Of a stretch of DNA of 64,000 nt, positions 48,990 to 58,389 are shown piece by piece (positions within the stretch are counted from its first letter, which is position 1; each line of letters starts with the position of its first letter). Where the stretch lies: contig JACJZH010000008.1 of assembly GCA_020635695.1 (NCBI GenBank), forward strand, positions 124,001-188,000, written 5' to 3'. The DNA comes from Flavobacteriales bacterium. Lineage in GTDB: Bacteria; Bacteroidota; Bacteroidia; Flavobacteriales_F; PHOS-HE28. The notes under the pieces are model-generated. The model was not told the origin of the DNA. It did not search any database and worked only from the letters and a program-made list of their open reading frames with translations. The translations under genes and the position numbers were made by a program.

Positions 48990-51647
48990 TCAGGCTTCCG
49001 CCTTGTTCGTCCTGGCCTTCCCGTTCCCGTTGATCTGCTGCTCCTCCTTGTCGTCCACCGGGGCGCGGAAGACGATCTTCCCATCGAACACATCGATGAC
49101 CTGGGGCTTGTCCGGTTCCAGCGTACCGGCGATGATCTGGCGGCTCAGCTCGTTGAGCAGTTCCTTCTGGATCATGCGCTTGATCGGTCGCGCGCCGAAC
49201 TGCGGGTCGAAGCCCGTGGCGCTGATGTGCGCGACCAGTTCGTCGCTGGGGATCAGCTGGTAGCCCTTCTCCGCGAGGTGCTCCACCAGCTGGTGCAGCT
49301 GCAGTTCCACGATGGCCTGCACGTCCTTGCGGCCCAGCGGACGGAACATGATCAGCTCGTCCACGCGGTTCAGGAACTCGGGGCGCACGGTCTTGCGCAG
49401 CAGCTCCATCACCTCGTTGCGGGTCTTCTCGACCACCTCCTCCAGGTCCTTCTTCTCCAGATGCTCGAAGTTCTCCTGGATGATCTGCGACCCGATGTTG
49501 GAGGTCATGATGATGATGGTGTTCTTGAAGTTCACCACCCGCCCCTTGTTGTCGGTGAGGCGGCCGTCATCGAGCACCTGCAGCAGCACGTTCCACACGT
49601 CGGGGTGCGCCTTCTCGATCTCGTCCAGCAGCACCACGCTGTAAGGCTTGCGGCGCACGGCCTCGGTCAGCTGGCCGCCCTCGTCGTAGCCCACGTAGCC
49701 CGGAGGCGCGCCCACCAGGCGGCTCACGGTGTGGCGCTCCTGGTACTCGCTCATGTCGATGCGCGTCATGGCGTTCTCGTCGTTGAACAGCACTTCGCTG
49801 AGCGCCTTGGCCAGTTCGGTCTTGCCCACGCCGGTGGTGCCCAGGAAGATGAAGCTGCCGATGGGCCGGCGTTCATCGCCCATGCCCGCGCGGCTGCGGC
49901 GCACGGCGTCGGCCACGGCACGCACGGCCTCGTCCTGGCCGATCACGCGTTTGTGCAGTTCGTCCTCCAGGTGGAGCAGCTTCGTCCGTTCGCTCTCGAG
50001 CATCCTGCTCACCGGGATGCCGGTCCAGCGCCCCACCACCTCGGCGATCTCCTCCACGTCCACCTCCTCCTTGATCAGCTTGCTGCTGGCCTGCAGTTCG
50101 GTGAGCTGCTCCTTGGCCTTGGCCAGCTTGTCCTCGGTCTCCTTGATGCGGCCGTAGCGGATCTCGGCCACCTTGCCGAAGTCGCCCTCGCGCTCGGCCT
50201 GGGCGGCGTCGAACTTCAGCTGATCGATCTCCTCCTTGGCGCTGTTGATCTGCTCCACCAGGCCGCGCTCGCTCTCCCAACGGGCCTGCAGGGCGTCGCG
50301 CCGCTCACCGAGCTCGGCGAGCTCCCGGTTGATCTCCGCGAGCTTGGCCTCGTCCTTCTCGCGCTTGATGGCCTCGCGCTCGATCTCGAGCTGCATCACG
50401 CGGCGGTCCACCTCGTCCAGCTCCTCGGGCTTGGAGTTGATCTCCATGCGCAGCTTGCTGGCGGCCTCGTCGATCAGGTCGATGGCCTTGTCCGGCAGGA
50501 AGCGGTCGGTGATGTAGCGGGTGCTCAGTTCCACGGCGGCGATGATGGCCGCGTCCTTGATCAGCACCTTGTGGTGGTTCTCGTACTTCTCCTTGATGCC
50601 GCGCAGGATGCTGATGGCGTCCTCCCGTGAGGGCTCGTCCACCATCACCTTCTGGAAGCGGCGTTCCAGGGCCTTGTCCTTCTCGAAGTACTTCTGGTAT
50701 TCGTTCAGCGTGGTGGCCCCGATGGCGCGCAGTTCGCCGCGGGCCAGGGCGGGCTTCAGGATGTTGGCGGCGTCCATGGCACCCTCGCCACCGCCGGCGC
50801 CCACCAGGGTGTGGATCTCGTCGATGAAGAGCACGATGTCGCCTTCGGCGGAGATCACCTCCTTCACGACCGACTTGAGGCGCTCCTCGAACTCGCCCTT
50901 GTACTTGGCACCGGCCACCAGCGCGCCCATGTCCAGGCTGAACACGCGCTTCCGCTTGAGGTCCTCGGGCACGTCGCCGCTCACGATGCGTTGGGCGATG
51001 CCTTCGGCGATGGCGGTCTTGCCCACGCCTGGTTCCCCGATCAGGATGGGGTTGTTCTTGGTGCGTCGGCTCAGGATCTGCAGCACGCGGCGGATCTCCT
51101 CGTCGCGCCCGATCACGGGGTCCAGCTTGTTCTCCTTGGCCAGCTGGTTCAGGTCCTTGGCGTACTTGTTCAGCGCGTTGTAGGTCTCCTCCTGACTCTG
51201 GCTGGTGACGCGCTCGCCCTTGCGCAGTTCCTTGATGGCCGCGATCAGGTCCTTCCTGGTGACGCCGTTGTCCTTCAGCAACTGGCCCACGGTGTCGCCG
51301 CTCTCGAGGATGCCGATCAGCAGGTGCTCCACGCTGGCGAACTCGTCGCCGAACTCCTTCAGCGAGGCGAGCGCCTTGGTGAGCGCGTCGTGCGCGGTGC
51401 GCGACAGGCTGATCTGCCCGCCCTGCACCTTGGGGTATCCCTCCACGATGCGGTCGAGCGCCTGTTGCATCACAGGCAGGTTCACGTTCAGCTTCTTCAA
51501 GAGGAAGGGCGCCACGTCCTGGTCCACTTCCAGGATGCCCTTCAGCAGGTGTCCGTTCTCCAAGATCTGGTGGCCATGGCCGCTGGCAATGGTCTGCGCC
51601 TGCTGGATGGCCTGCTGGGAGCGGATGGTGAATTTGTTGAGGTCCAT
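48990..51647 (-). CDS. clpB: ATP-dependent disaggregase ClpB (Hsp100)
   Basis: An 885-residue AAA+ chaperone. N-terminal Clp repeat domain; first AAA+ module with GEPGVGKTAIAEG and LFIDEIHTLVGAGGGEGAMD; a middle coiled coil (about residues 410-530, the KREKDEAKLAEINRELAEL region) that is diagnostic for ClpB; second AAA+ module with GTTGVGKTELAK; C-terminal D2-small. It rescues aggregated proteins with DnaK. The C-terminus ends in Gly/Asn/Lys-rich residues. The leader upstream of the ATG is C/A-rich and heptad-like. A terminator follows. Confidence 0.97.
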   Translation of the reverse strand: MDLNKFTIRSQQAIQQAQTIASGHGHQILENGHLLKGILEVDQDVAPFLLKKLNVNLPVMQQALDRIVEGYPKVQGGQISLSRTAHDALTKALASLKEFGDEFASVEHLLIGILESGDTVGQLLKDNGVTRKDLIAAIKELRKGERVTSQSQEETYNALNKYAKDLNQLAKENKLDPVIGRDEEIRRVLQILSRRTKNNPILIGEPGVGKTAIAEGIAQRIVSGDVPEDLKRKRVFSLDMGALVAGAKYKGEFEERLKSVVKEVISAEGDIVLFIDEIHTLVGAGGGEGAMDAANILKPALARGELRAIGATTLNEYQKYFEKDKALERRFQKVMVDEPSREDAISILRGIKEKYENHHKVLIKDAAIIAAVELSTRYITDRFLPDKAIDLIDEAASKLRMEINSKPEELDEVDRRVMQLEIEREAIKREKDEAKLAEINRELAELGERRDALQARWESERGLVEQINSAKEEIDQLKFDAAQAEREGDFGKVAEIRYGRIKETEDKLAKAKEQLTELQASSKLIKEEVDVEEIAEVVGRWTGIPVSRMLESERTKLLHLEDELHKRVIGQDEAVRAVADAVRRSRAGMGDERRPIGSFIFLGTTGVGKTELAKALSEVLFNDENAMTRIDMSEYQERHTVSRLVGAPPGYVGYDEGGQLTEAVRRKPYSVVLLDEIEKAHPDVWNVLLQVLDDGRLTDNKGRVVNFKNTIIIMTSNIGSQIIQENFEHLEKKDLEEVVEKTRNEVMELLRKTVRPEFLNRVDELIMFRPLGRKDVQAIVELQLHQLVEHLAEKGYQLIPSDELVAHISATGFDPQFGARPIKRMIQKELLNELSRQIIAGTLEPDKPQVIDVFDGKIVFRAPVDDKEEQQINGNGKARTNKAEA

Positions 51648-51651
51648 GTGC

Positions 51652-51687
51652 GTTGGACGGTTGGGTGTTGGATGTTGTGCGTTGCCG
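51652..51687. repeat. Degenerate heptamer repeat in the clpB leader
   Basis: Plus-strand units GTTGGAC (51652-51658), one spacer base, then GTTGGGT, GTTGGAT, GTTGTGC and GTTGCCG. In the mRNA sense this is a series of nnnCAAC units directly before the ATG at 51647. No gene lies between here and the next at 51824; the rest of the gap holds nothing I recognise. Confidence 0.7.
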
Positions 51688-51823
51688 ATCTACAACGACA
51701 CCCCGCTCCATCAAAGCATGCACCGCTGGAACGATCCTGCTGGAATGGCAGGAATCCGTTGAGGGTCAACGACTTTTCGGCAGGAAGGGGAGCGTTTGTC
51801 GGCCGGATCGGCAGGGATCCGCC

Positions 51824-52600
51824 TTACAGCACCCGGCGGACGGCATGCAGCCGATGCGTGTGGGCCTGCTCCTCCTCGTTGAAGATGCCCTGCCGGTCCA
51901 ACACATCGATGCGCACCCGGCCACTGGCGTGCGCGATGCGCAGCCTGTCCTCGGTGTCGCGCGTCAGGATGATGCCCACATGGACCACCTTGCCGGCCTG
52001 GTTGGTGAAGAAGGCCAGGTCCCCGGGCTCGCACACATCGAGCAATTCCACCGCCTCACCCTCCAGCACCTGCTGGTCCGCATCGCGCGGCAGGTAGATG
52101 CCCATGAGGATGAACAGCATCTGGGTGAGGCCGCTGCAGTCCACACCCCATGGGGTCCGGCCACCCCAGAGGTAGGGTGCGCCCAGGAAGGGATGCAGGT
52201 AGAACTCGATCAGGTCGGCACGTTCGAGGTCCGGGCGTTGGTTGGTGACGGCCTGCACGGGAATGCGCCGGTCCTGCCAGAGGATGGCACCCTCCTCGTA
52301 GAACGGCAGCACGGCGCCGTAGGGGAGCATCACCGGACGGTCGCCCAGGTCCACCAGGCTGTCGGGACCGATCACGCGCAGGTCCGGGTCGTAGTTGGGG
52401 GTGGGGCAGGGGGCCAGCTGCTTGTTGTCCACCCAGCCCTCGTAGCCGTCGTGGTCGAACTTCACCCGCGACCACTTCTCCTGCCGTTCAAGCAGCTCGC
52501 CTGTCTCCCCGAAAAGCCACTGCGTCACCTGCTCGGCACGGTCGCTGGGCTCGCTCCGCACGGGAACGATGCTGAGGGGACAGATGACTGGCGTGGCCAC
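51824..52600 (-). CDS. NlpC/P60 (C40) family cell-wall hydrolase with SH3-like domain
   Basis: A 258-residue protein without a clear signal peptide. The N-terminal half is SH3-like (QWLFGETGELLERQEKWSRV, GYEGWVDNKQL). The C-terminal NlpC/P60 domain has the catalytic Cys in GVDCSGLTQ and the His in VVHVGIIL. It would cleave D-gamma-glutamyl-diaminopimelate bonds in peptidoglycan or muropeptides; many such Bacteroidota SH3-P60 proteins recycle cell wall in the cytoplasm or periplasm. It starts 3 bp after the thiolase stop, so these two are co-transcribed. Confidence 0.9.
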   Translation of the reverse strand: MATPVICPLSIVPVRSEPSDRAEQVTQWLFGETGELLERQEKWSRVKFDHDGYEGWVDNKQLAPCPTPNYDPDLRVIGPDSLVDLGDRPVMLPYGAVLPFYEEGAILWQDRRIPVQAVTNQRPDLERADLIEFYLHPFLGAPYLWGGRTPWGVDCSGLTQMLFILMGIYLPRDADQQVLEGEAVELLDVCEPGDLAFFTNQAGKVVHVGIILTRDTEDRLRIAHASGRVRIDVLDRQGIFNEEEQAHTHRLHAVRRVL

Positions 52601-52603
52601 GGC

Positions 52604-53785
<1,182 letters not shown>

Positions 53786-53821
53786 GGAAGGGATGTTTTC
53801 GGGGTTCTCGAAGAAGGGCCG

Positions 53822-53829
53822 CAAAGGTA
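53822..53829 (-). promoter_or_regulatory. -7 box (TACCTTTG) for the thiolase-P60 operon
   Basis: Perfect consensus, 36 nt before the ATG at 53785. It lies 24 bp from the oppositely oriented tRNA-Ser box. Confidence 0.6.
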
Positions 53830-53853
53830 GCATGGCCGGATCGAGCGATCGGC

Positions 53854-53861
53854 TATCTTTG
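53854..53861 (+). promoter_or_regulatory. -7 box (TATCTTTG) for tRNA-Ser
   Basis: Perfect consensus, 30 nt before the mature tRNA 5' end. Confidence 0.6.
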
Positions 53862-53891
53862 CCGCCCATCGTCGCCGGGAGGCGGCGCTTC

Positions 53892-53982
<91 letters not shown>

Positions 53983-53988
53983 GATCGG

Positions 53989-54016
53989 AAAGCCGTCCCA
54001 GGAACAGGGCGGCTTT
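53989..54016 (+). terminator. Hairpin after tRNA-Ser with CTTTCGTGTT tail
   Basis: Stem AAAGCCG(T)CCC / GGGCGGCTTT with a single T bulge and a 7-base loop, followed by CGTGTTGG. A likely terminator with a weak T-run. Confidence 0.55.
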
Positions 54017-54032
54017 CGTGTTGGATCCCGGC

Positions 54033-54040
54033 TACCTTTG
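54033..54040 (+). promoter_or_regulatory. -7 box (TACCTTTG) for tRNA-Pro
   Basis: Perfect consensus, 11 nt before the mature tRNA 5' end. Confidence 0.6.
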
Positions 54041-54051
54041 GCCGGACATCT

Positions 54052-54126
54052 CGGGGTGTAGCGCAGCCCGGTTAGCGCACCTGCTTTGGGAGCAGGGGGT
54101 CGTGTGTTCGAATCACACCACCCCGA
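54052..54126 (+). tRNA. tRNA-Pro (TGG anticodon)
   Basis: Acceptor CGGGGTG/CACCCCG, D-arm GCGCAGCCCGGTTAGCGC, anticodon stem CCTGC/GCAGG with loop TTTGGGA (anticodon TGG at 54087-54089), T-arm GTGTGTTCGAATCACAC. Discriminator A, no encoded CCA. Confidence 0.95.
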
Positions 54127-54130
54127 CAGG

Positions 54131-54160
54131 AAGCCGATCGTGAGATCGGCTTTCGTGTTC
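54131..54160 (+). terminator. Terminator after tRNA-Pro with CTTTCGTGTT tail
   Basis: Perfect 9-bp stem AAGCCGATC (54131-54139) / GATCGGCTT (54144-54152), GTGA loop, followed by TCGTGTTC. Same tail motif as tRNA-Ser and clpB. Confidence 0.65.
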
Positions 54161-54185
54161 CCGGCCCCGCCGGACCGGAAAATCC

Positions 54186-54193
54186 GACCTTTG
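54186..54193 (+). promoter_or_regulatory. -7-like box (GACCTTTG) for tRNA-Arg
   Basis: Seven of eight bases fit (G for T). It ends only 6 nt before the mature tRNA 5' end, so the transcript would begin almost at position 1 of the tRNA. Confidence 0.45.
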
Positions 54194-54199
54194 CGGGAC

Positions 54200-54276
54200 G
54201 ACCCCGTAGCTCAGTTGGATAGAGCATCTGCCTTCTAAGCAGACGGTCACAGGTTCGAATCCTGTCGGGGTCGCCA
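54200..54276 (+). tRNA. tRNA-Arg (TCT anticodon)
   Basis: Acceptor GACCCCG/CGGGGTC, D-arm GCTCAGTTGGATAGAGC, anticodon stem TCTGC/GCAGA with loop CTTCTAA (anticodon TCT at 54234-54236), T-arm ACAGGTTCGAATCCTGT. Discriminator G, then CCA is encoded (54274-54276), unlike the other tRNAs here. A 6-bp inverted repeat (54282-54287/54294-54299) follows without a T-run; nothing else is seen up to the next gene. Confidence 0.95.
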
Positions 54277-54430
54277 ACGAAGCGGATGTTCCGATCCGCC
54301 GGATCATTGGGCCGTCAGGCCTCCCCATCGACCTCCTTCGGCGATTGGTCGAATTGTTGATCCCTTCCGTGCTTTCGAGGCGTTAAGGCACTGATAACGA
54401 TGCATTTTCGCGCATCCAATGACCTGCCTC

Positions 54431-57400
54431 ATGCCTCTGACCAGGATCCTGCCAGGACTTCTTCTGTGGGTGTCGACCGGCCTGCTCCAGGCCACCACCT
54501 ATTACGTGTCGCCCACAGGCAGTGACAGCAACAACGGGACCTCTCCCTCTTCCCCCTGGCGCACGATCGGCCGTGTCAACCAACTCGGTGGGGCACTGGG
54601 TGCCGGGGATGTGGTGCTGTTCCAACGGAACGGGGTCTATCGCGGAAAGCTCAGCATCTCCTCGTCCGGGACAACGGGTTCGCCGATCGTGGTGGGGGCT
54701 TACGGGCAGGGAAATGATCCCGTGATCTCCGGAAGTGACCTGGTAACGGGATGGACGGTCTACAGTGGGAACATCTGGAGAGCGCCGGTCGGGGCTTCCG
54801 TTCGTCATGTCTACTACAACGGAGAACGCTTGCAGCTGGCCCGTTTCCCGAACAGCGGTTGGGCGCGCACGGACCACGCGACGAGCACGACGACCACGGA
54901 TGCGACCCTGAACCAATCCTCCGGATTCTGGAACGGAGCCACCCTGGTGATCAGGACCACCAATTGGAGCTATGATACCGCACGCGTCACCGGCTTCAAT
55001 GGGGGGGTGCTCACCCACACCAGTACCGGCAATTCGATGGGGAACGAGGAGTGGGGCTATTTCCTGCGGAACAAACTGGCCCTGCTGGACGCGCCCGGTG
55101 AATGGTACTATGATGCGGGCTCCGGACAATTGTACGTGTGGTGCCCGGGCAACGCCAACCCCAACGGACAGACCATCGAAGCCGCGGTGAGGGACAACGG
55201 CCTGTACGTGGCCTGGCAGCGACACGACCTGAACGTGTCCTATCTGTCCTTCCGCCATACGACCGATGCCGCGTTGCGCCTGAGCGGGTCCTATAACACC
55301 GACTTCTCGCACTGCACGTTCACGGAATGCCAGCAGGCGATACGCAGCACGGGAAATGATCAGGCGTTCAGCTACCTCGACATCTCAGGGACCTATGGCA
55401 CGGCGGTGCACCTGCTGGACAACAACAGCACCCTGACCCATTCCACCTTCACGGACATCGCCCTGGTCCCTGGCCTGGGCGAGAGCAACTGGGGGTATTT
55501 CGGTCTGCGGATCTCCGGGTTCGGTTGCGAGGCCGCGGACAACTTCTTCGACCACATCGGGTACATCGGTATCGTGACCGAAGGCGATTGTGCCGTGCGG
55601 AGGAACACGTTGCACGACTGCCTGTCGATCCTCAATGACGGTGGTGCGATCGCCTTTGACAACGCGGACGGATTGGTGGTGGAGGACAACATCGTGGATG
55701 ACCTGATCTGCGATCTGTCGAGCGTCGCACCGACGCACACCTCCTTCTTCCGCATGGGACACGGGATCTACTTCGGCAATACGACGATCCGGAACACCAT
55801 CGTGCGCAGGAACACGGTGAAGAACTGCGTGAGCAGCGGCATCCATGTGGACCACACGATGGTCGCCTCCGGCAACCAGGTGAAGGACAATGTGCTGTTC
55901 AACAACGGGGTCCAACTGAGCATCTCGGACTTCTCCAATTACAATGGTCCCGGAGCTGCGCCCCCGTATTACGTGCCGAGCTTCAATACCGTGTACTCCG
56001 GCAATGTGTTCTATTGCCTGACCAAGGAACAGCTGTGCATGCGGCAGTTGCACGTGAACAGTCCCAACTGGGTGGATTACGGCACGTTCTCGAACAACCG
56101 TTACTTCAATCCCTACAACGAGGTCAGTATCGAGCAGTTCAACACCGATGCAGGGATACGGCGGTACTACACGCTGGAGAAGTGGCAGGATGAAATGGGC
56201 CAGGATGCCGGATCCACAAGGTTCCCGGAGCGACGGAACGCGCACGCCACCTTGAGCGAGCTTACCGGGAACCTGGTGGTGAACGGGACCTTCGACACGA
56301 ACGTGGACGGCTGGGGAGGGTGGCCGACCAATGCGACCGCGACGCACAACACGAACTACCTGGACAATGGCTGCCTGCGCGCCAACCTGCCGAACAACTC
56401 GGTGTATGACACCTACTCGCTCCGCAGTCCTGATGATTTCCCGATCCAGAACGGGAGCTGGTACAGGATGCGCTTCAGCCTGCATTCCAACGACCACGGT
56501 TTCGTGCTGGCCGGACTGAAGGGGCTCAGCCAGTTCATGGGGCCTGAAGAGGTCTATGAACGGATGATCCCGTTCTCGGACGAGCGCAGGGAGATCGAGT
56601 TCTACTTCCAGAGCGGGCTCTCCGACCAAGCCGTGGTCCAGTTCGTGAACAATTGGACGGAGCCGCTCTACTACCTGGACAATGTGGAGGTACACCGGGT
56701 GACCGTGGAGGACCTGGACCCCAACGAGGACCATGTCCTGCTGTACAACGAGGCCGAGACCTCACAGTCCTTTCCGGTGGTCGGGAGCTGGGAGGACGTG
56801 AACGGCAACCCGGTGAACGGCTCCGTGACCCTGGCCCCGCATGCCTCGGCCTGCATCTATCGGGTGGCCTCCACGGGCAATCCGGGTGGTGGTGGTGGGG
56901 TCGTTGGCACCGCCAGTGCGCGGGTCTTCCTGGGTGGTCCCATGAACTGGGGTACGGGACAGATGAGAACGGACCTCAGGGATTCCGGAGTACTTCCTCA
57001 ATCGGAACCCTACACGGCCCTGGGACATGACCTGTACAACGCCGGGGTCGTGGCCTCCTCGGCCGTATGGAACGCCACCGGGCCTGACCGGCCGGTGGAT
57101 TGGGTGGTCCTGGAACTGCGCAACAACGATGCCGGGTATTCCTTCTCGGCCGCCTGCGCAGCGATCCTGAAAGCGGACGGGCATGCGGTGGACCCTGTAA
57201 CAGGAGGAACGGTCGGGTTCCCGGTGACCACGGTCGGGAAGAAACTGGTGGTGCTTCATCGGAACCACCTGCCAGCCATGGTGAACAACAGCGTGCTGGT
57301 GAACGGACAGGTGCTGGACCTGGCCTTGCCATCGGTCGGATTGTTCGGTGGCTCGAGCGCTGCCTGGGTCAACGGGAGCCTTCGTGCGCTCTGGCCAGGT

Positions 57401-57634
57401 GATGTGGGTGCGAACGGTGTGGTGAGCTACGTGGGGGTGCAGAACGATCGCGACCCCCTGCTGGTGGCCATCGGTGGCGTGGTGCCGACCAACACCCTGC
57501 AGGGGTATCACCCGCAGGACGTGAACATGGACGGCGTGGTCAAGTACAGCGGACAGGGCAATGACCGGGACGTGATCCTCTCGACCATCGGTGGAACGGT
57601 ACCCACGACCACCCGGGTGAGCTACGCGCCGTAA
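54431..57634 (+). CDS. Large secreted right-handed beta-helix protein with dockerin-like C-terminal module
   Basis: A 1,067-residue secreted protein. N-terminal signal peptide ends near GLLQATTYYV. Residues about 20-560 are a right-handed parallel beta-helix (starts YYVSPTGSDSNNGTSPSSPW and has many NTIVRRNTV/NQVKDNVLFN-type turns), as in polysaccharide lyases and glycan-binding proteins. A CBM-like beta-sandwich follows (starts NLVVNGTFDTNVDGWGGW, about residues 610-760), then a Gly-rich linker and a C-terminal module of about 230 residues ending in two near-identical loops: DVGANGVVSYVGVQNDRDP and DVNMDGVVKYSGQGNDRDV. These look like EF-hand/dockerin calcium loops. No T9SS sorting domain is seen. 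ATG 54431 follows an alternative 54419; both give a signal peptide. Confidence 0.85.
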   Translation: MPLTRILPGLLLWVSTGLLQATTYYVSPTGSDSNNGTSPSSPWRTIGRVNQLGGALGAGDVVLFQRNGVYRGKLSISSSGTTGSPIVVGAYGQGNDPVISGSDLVTGWTVYSGNIWRAPVGASVRHVYYNGERLQLARFPNSGWARTDHATSTTTTDATLNQSSGFWNGATLVIRTTNWSYDTARVTGFNGGVLTHTSTGNSMGNEEWGYFLRNKLALLDAPGEWYYDAGSGQLYVWCPGNANPNGQTIEAAVRDNGLYVAWQRHDLNVSYLSFRHTTDAALRLSGSYNTDFSHCTFTECQQAIRSTGNDQAFSYLDISGTYGTAVHLLDNNSTLTHSTFTDIALVPGLGESNWGYFGLRISGFGCEAADNFFDHIGYIGIVTEGDCAVRRNTLHDCLSILNDGGAIAFDNADGLVVEDNIVDDLICDLSSVAPTHTSFFRMGHGIYFGNTTIRNTIVRRNTVKNCVSSGIHVDHTMVASGNQVKDNVLFNNGVQLSISDFSNYNGPGAAPPYYVPSFNTVYSGNVFYCLTKEQLCMRQLHVNSPNWVDYGTFSNNRYFNPYNEVSIEQFNTDAGIRRYYTLEKWQDEMGQDAGSTRFPERRNAHATLSELTGNLVVNGTFDTNVDGWGGWPTNATATHNTNYLDNGCLRANLPNNSVYDTYSLRSPDDFPIQNGSWYRMRFSLHSNDHGFVLAGLKGLSQFMGPEEVYERMIPFSDERREIEFYFQSGLSDQAVVQFVNNWTEPLYYLDNVEVHRVTVEDLDPNEDHVLLYNEAETSQSFPVVGSWEDVNGNPVNGSVTLAPHASACIYRVASTGNPGGGGGVVGTASARVFLGGPMNWGTGQMRTDLRDSGVLPQSEPYTALGHDLYNAGVVASSAVWNATGPDRPVDWVVLELRNNDAGYSFSAACAAILKADGHAVDPVTGGTVGFPVTTVGKKLVVLHRNHLPAMVNNSVLVNGQVLDLALPSVGLFGGSSAAWVNGSLRALWPGDVGANGVVSYVGVQNDRDPLLVAIGGVVPTNTLQGYHPQDVNMDGVVKYSGQGNDRDVILSTIGGTVPTTTRVSYAP

Positions 57635-57639
57635 AGCGT

Positions 57640-58389
57640 TCAGATCCGCTCCAACGCGCCCGAGGGCACCCAGCCAACGAGTCCGTTCGGGAGTTCCACC
57701 TCGGACGATCCATTCCGGACCTGGAGCACCTTCAGCTTGGCGCCTTCGTGGAGCACGAACAGCACCTTGGCCTGTTCGGTCGGGGCGCTTTTCACCTGGA
57801 TCCTGGGCTCCATGAGGATGGCCTCGGAACGGTCCGTATACCGGCGCCACTGTACCGCCGAGAGGGTGATGGCGATGATGGCGAGCATGCCCGCCACCCC
57901 TGCAGCGGCACCCCACGACCGTTCCCAGCCACGTGGGCGACCGGGGACCAGCGCGACGATCAGCAACAGGACACACGCCCAGGTGAACAGGATCGCGCGC
58001 CGTGCCCATCGGTCCATGCCTCCCATGCGATCCCAGATCGTGGTGAGGTCCATTCCCGGAAGCGCCTCCACCCGGTCCACCAGCTGGGAGCGGGTCAGTT
58101 CCAGGTTGCTTCTCGCGTCCTCCGCCGTCGGGTCCATGCGCAGGGCGCGTTCGTAATGCAGCACCGCCTTGGCCAGGTCTCCCAAGTGGAAGTGGCAATT
58201 GGCACGGTCGTATTCCAAGCCTGCGGAGGTGTACTGCACGGCCACGGAGTCGTACAGTGCCAAGGCCCCTGGCACATCGCCGATGGCAAAGGCCCGGTGT
58301 GCCCGTTGGACCAGGGTGTCCGCCTCGGCAGGTGAAAGTGCCATGGCCGATGAGGCTTGGGCCAGTAGTAACAGTGCCAGGGTCCTCAT
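57640..58389 (-). CDS. batE: BatE: TPR and SH3 domain protein of the aerotolerance operon
   Basis: A 249-residue protein. Signal peptide at 1-17; TPR repeats (for example AGLEYDRANCHFHLGDLAKA and VLHYERALRMDPTAEDARSN); two transmembrane helices (near residues 133-149 and 160-178); a C-terminal bacterial SH3 domain (EAILMEPRIQVKSAPTEQAK and SSEVELPNGLVGWV). BatE closes the Bat operon, whose exact function is unknown but which is linked to oxygen tolerance. Stop lies 5 bp from the convergent beta-helix gene. The ATG overlaps the batD stop by 4 bp (ATGA). Confidence 0.9.
   Translation of the reverse strand: MRTLALLLLAQASSAMALSPAEADTLVQRAHRAFAIGDVPGALALYDSVAVQYTSAGLEYDRANCHFHLGDLAKAVLHYERALRMDPTAEDARSNLELTRSQLVDRVEALPGMDLTTIWDRMGGMDRWARRAILFTWACVLLLIVALVPGRPRGWERSWGAAAGVAGMLAIIAITLSAVQWRRYTDRSEAILMEPRIQVKSAPTEQAKVLFVLHEGAKLKVLQVRNGSSEVELPNGLVGWVPSGALERI

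Noticed and set aside
53786..53869. Longer N-terminus of the thiolase
   Set aside because: It spans the thiolase promoter box at 53822-53829, and thiolases begin at MSREVVIVSAVRTP-type sequence.
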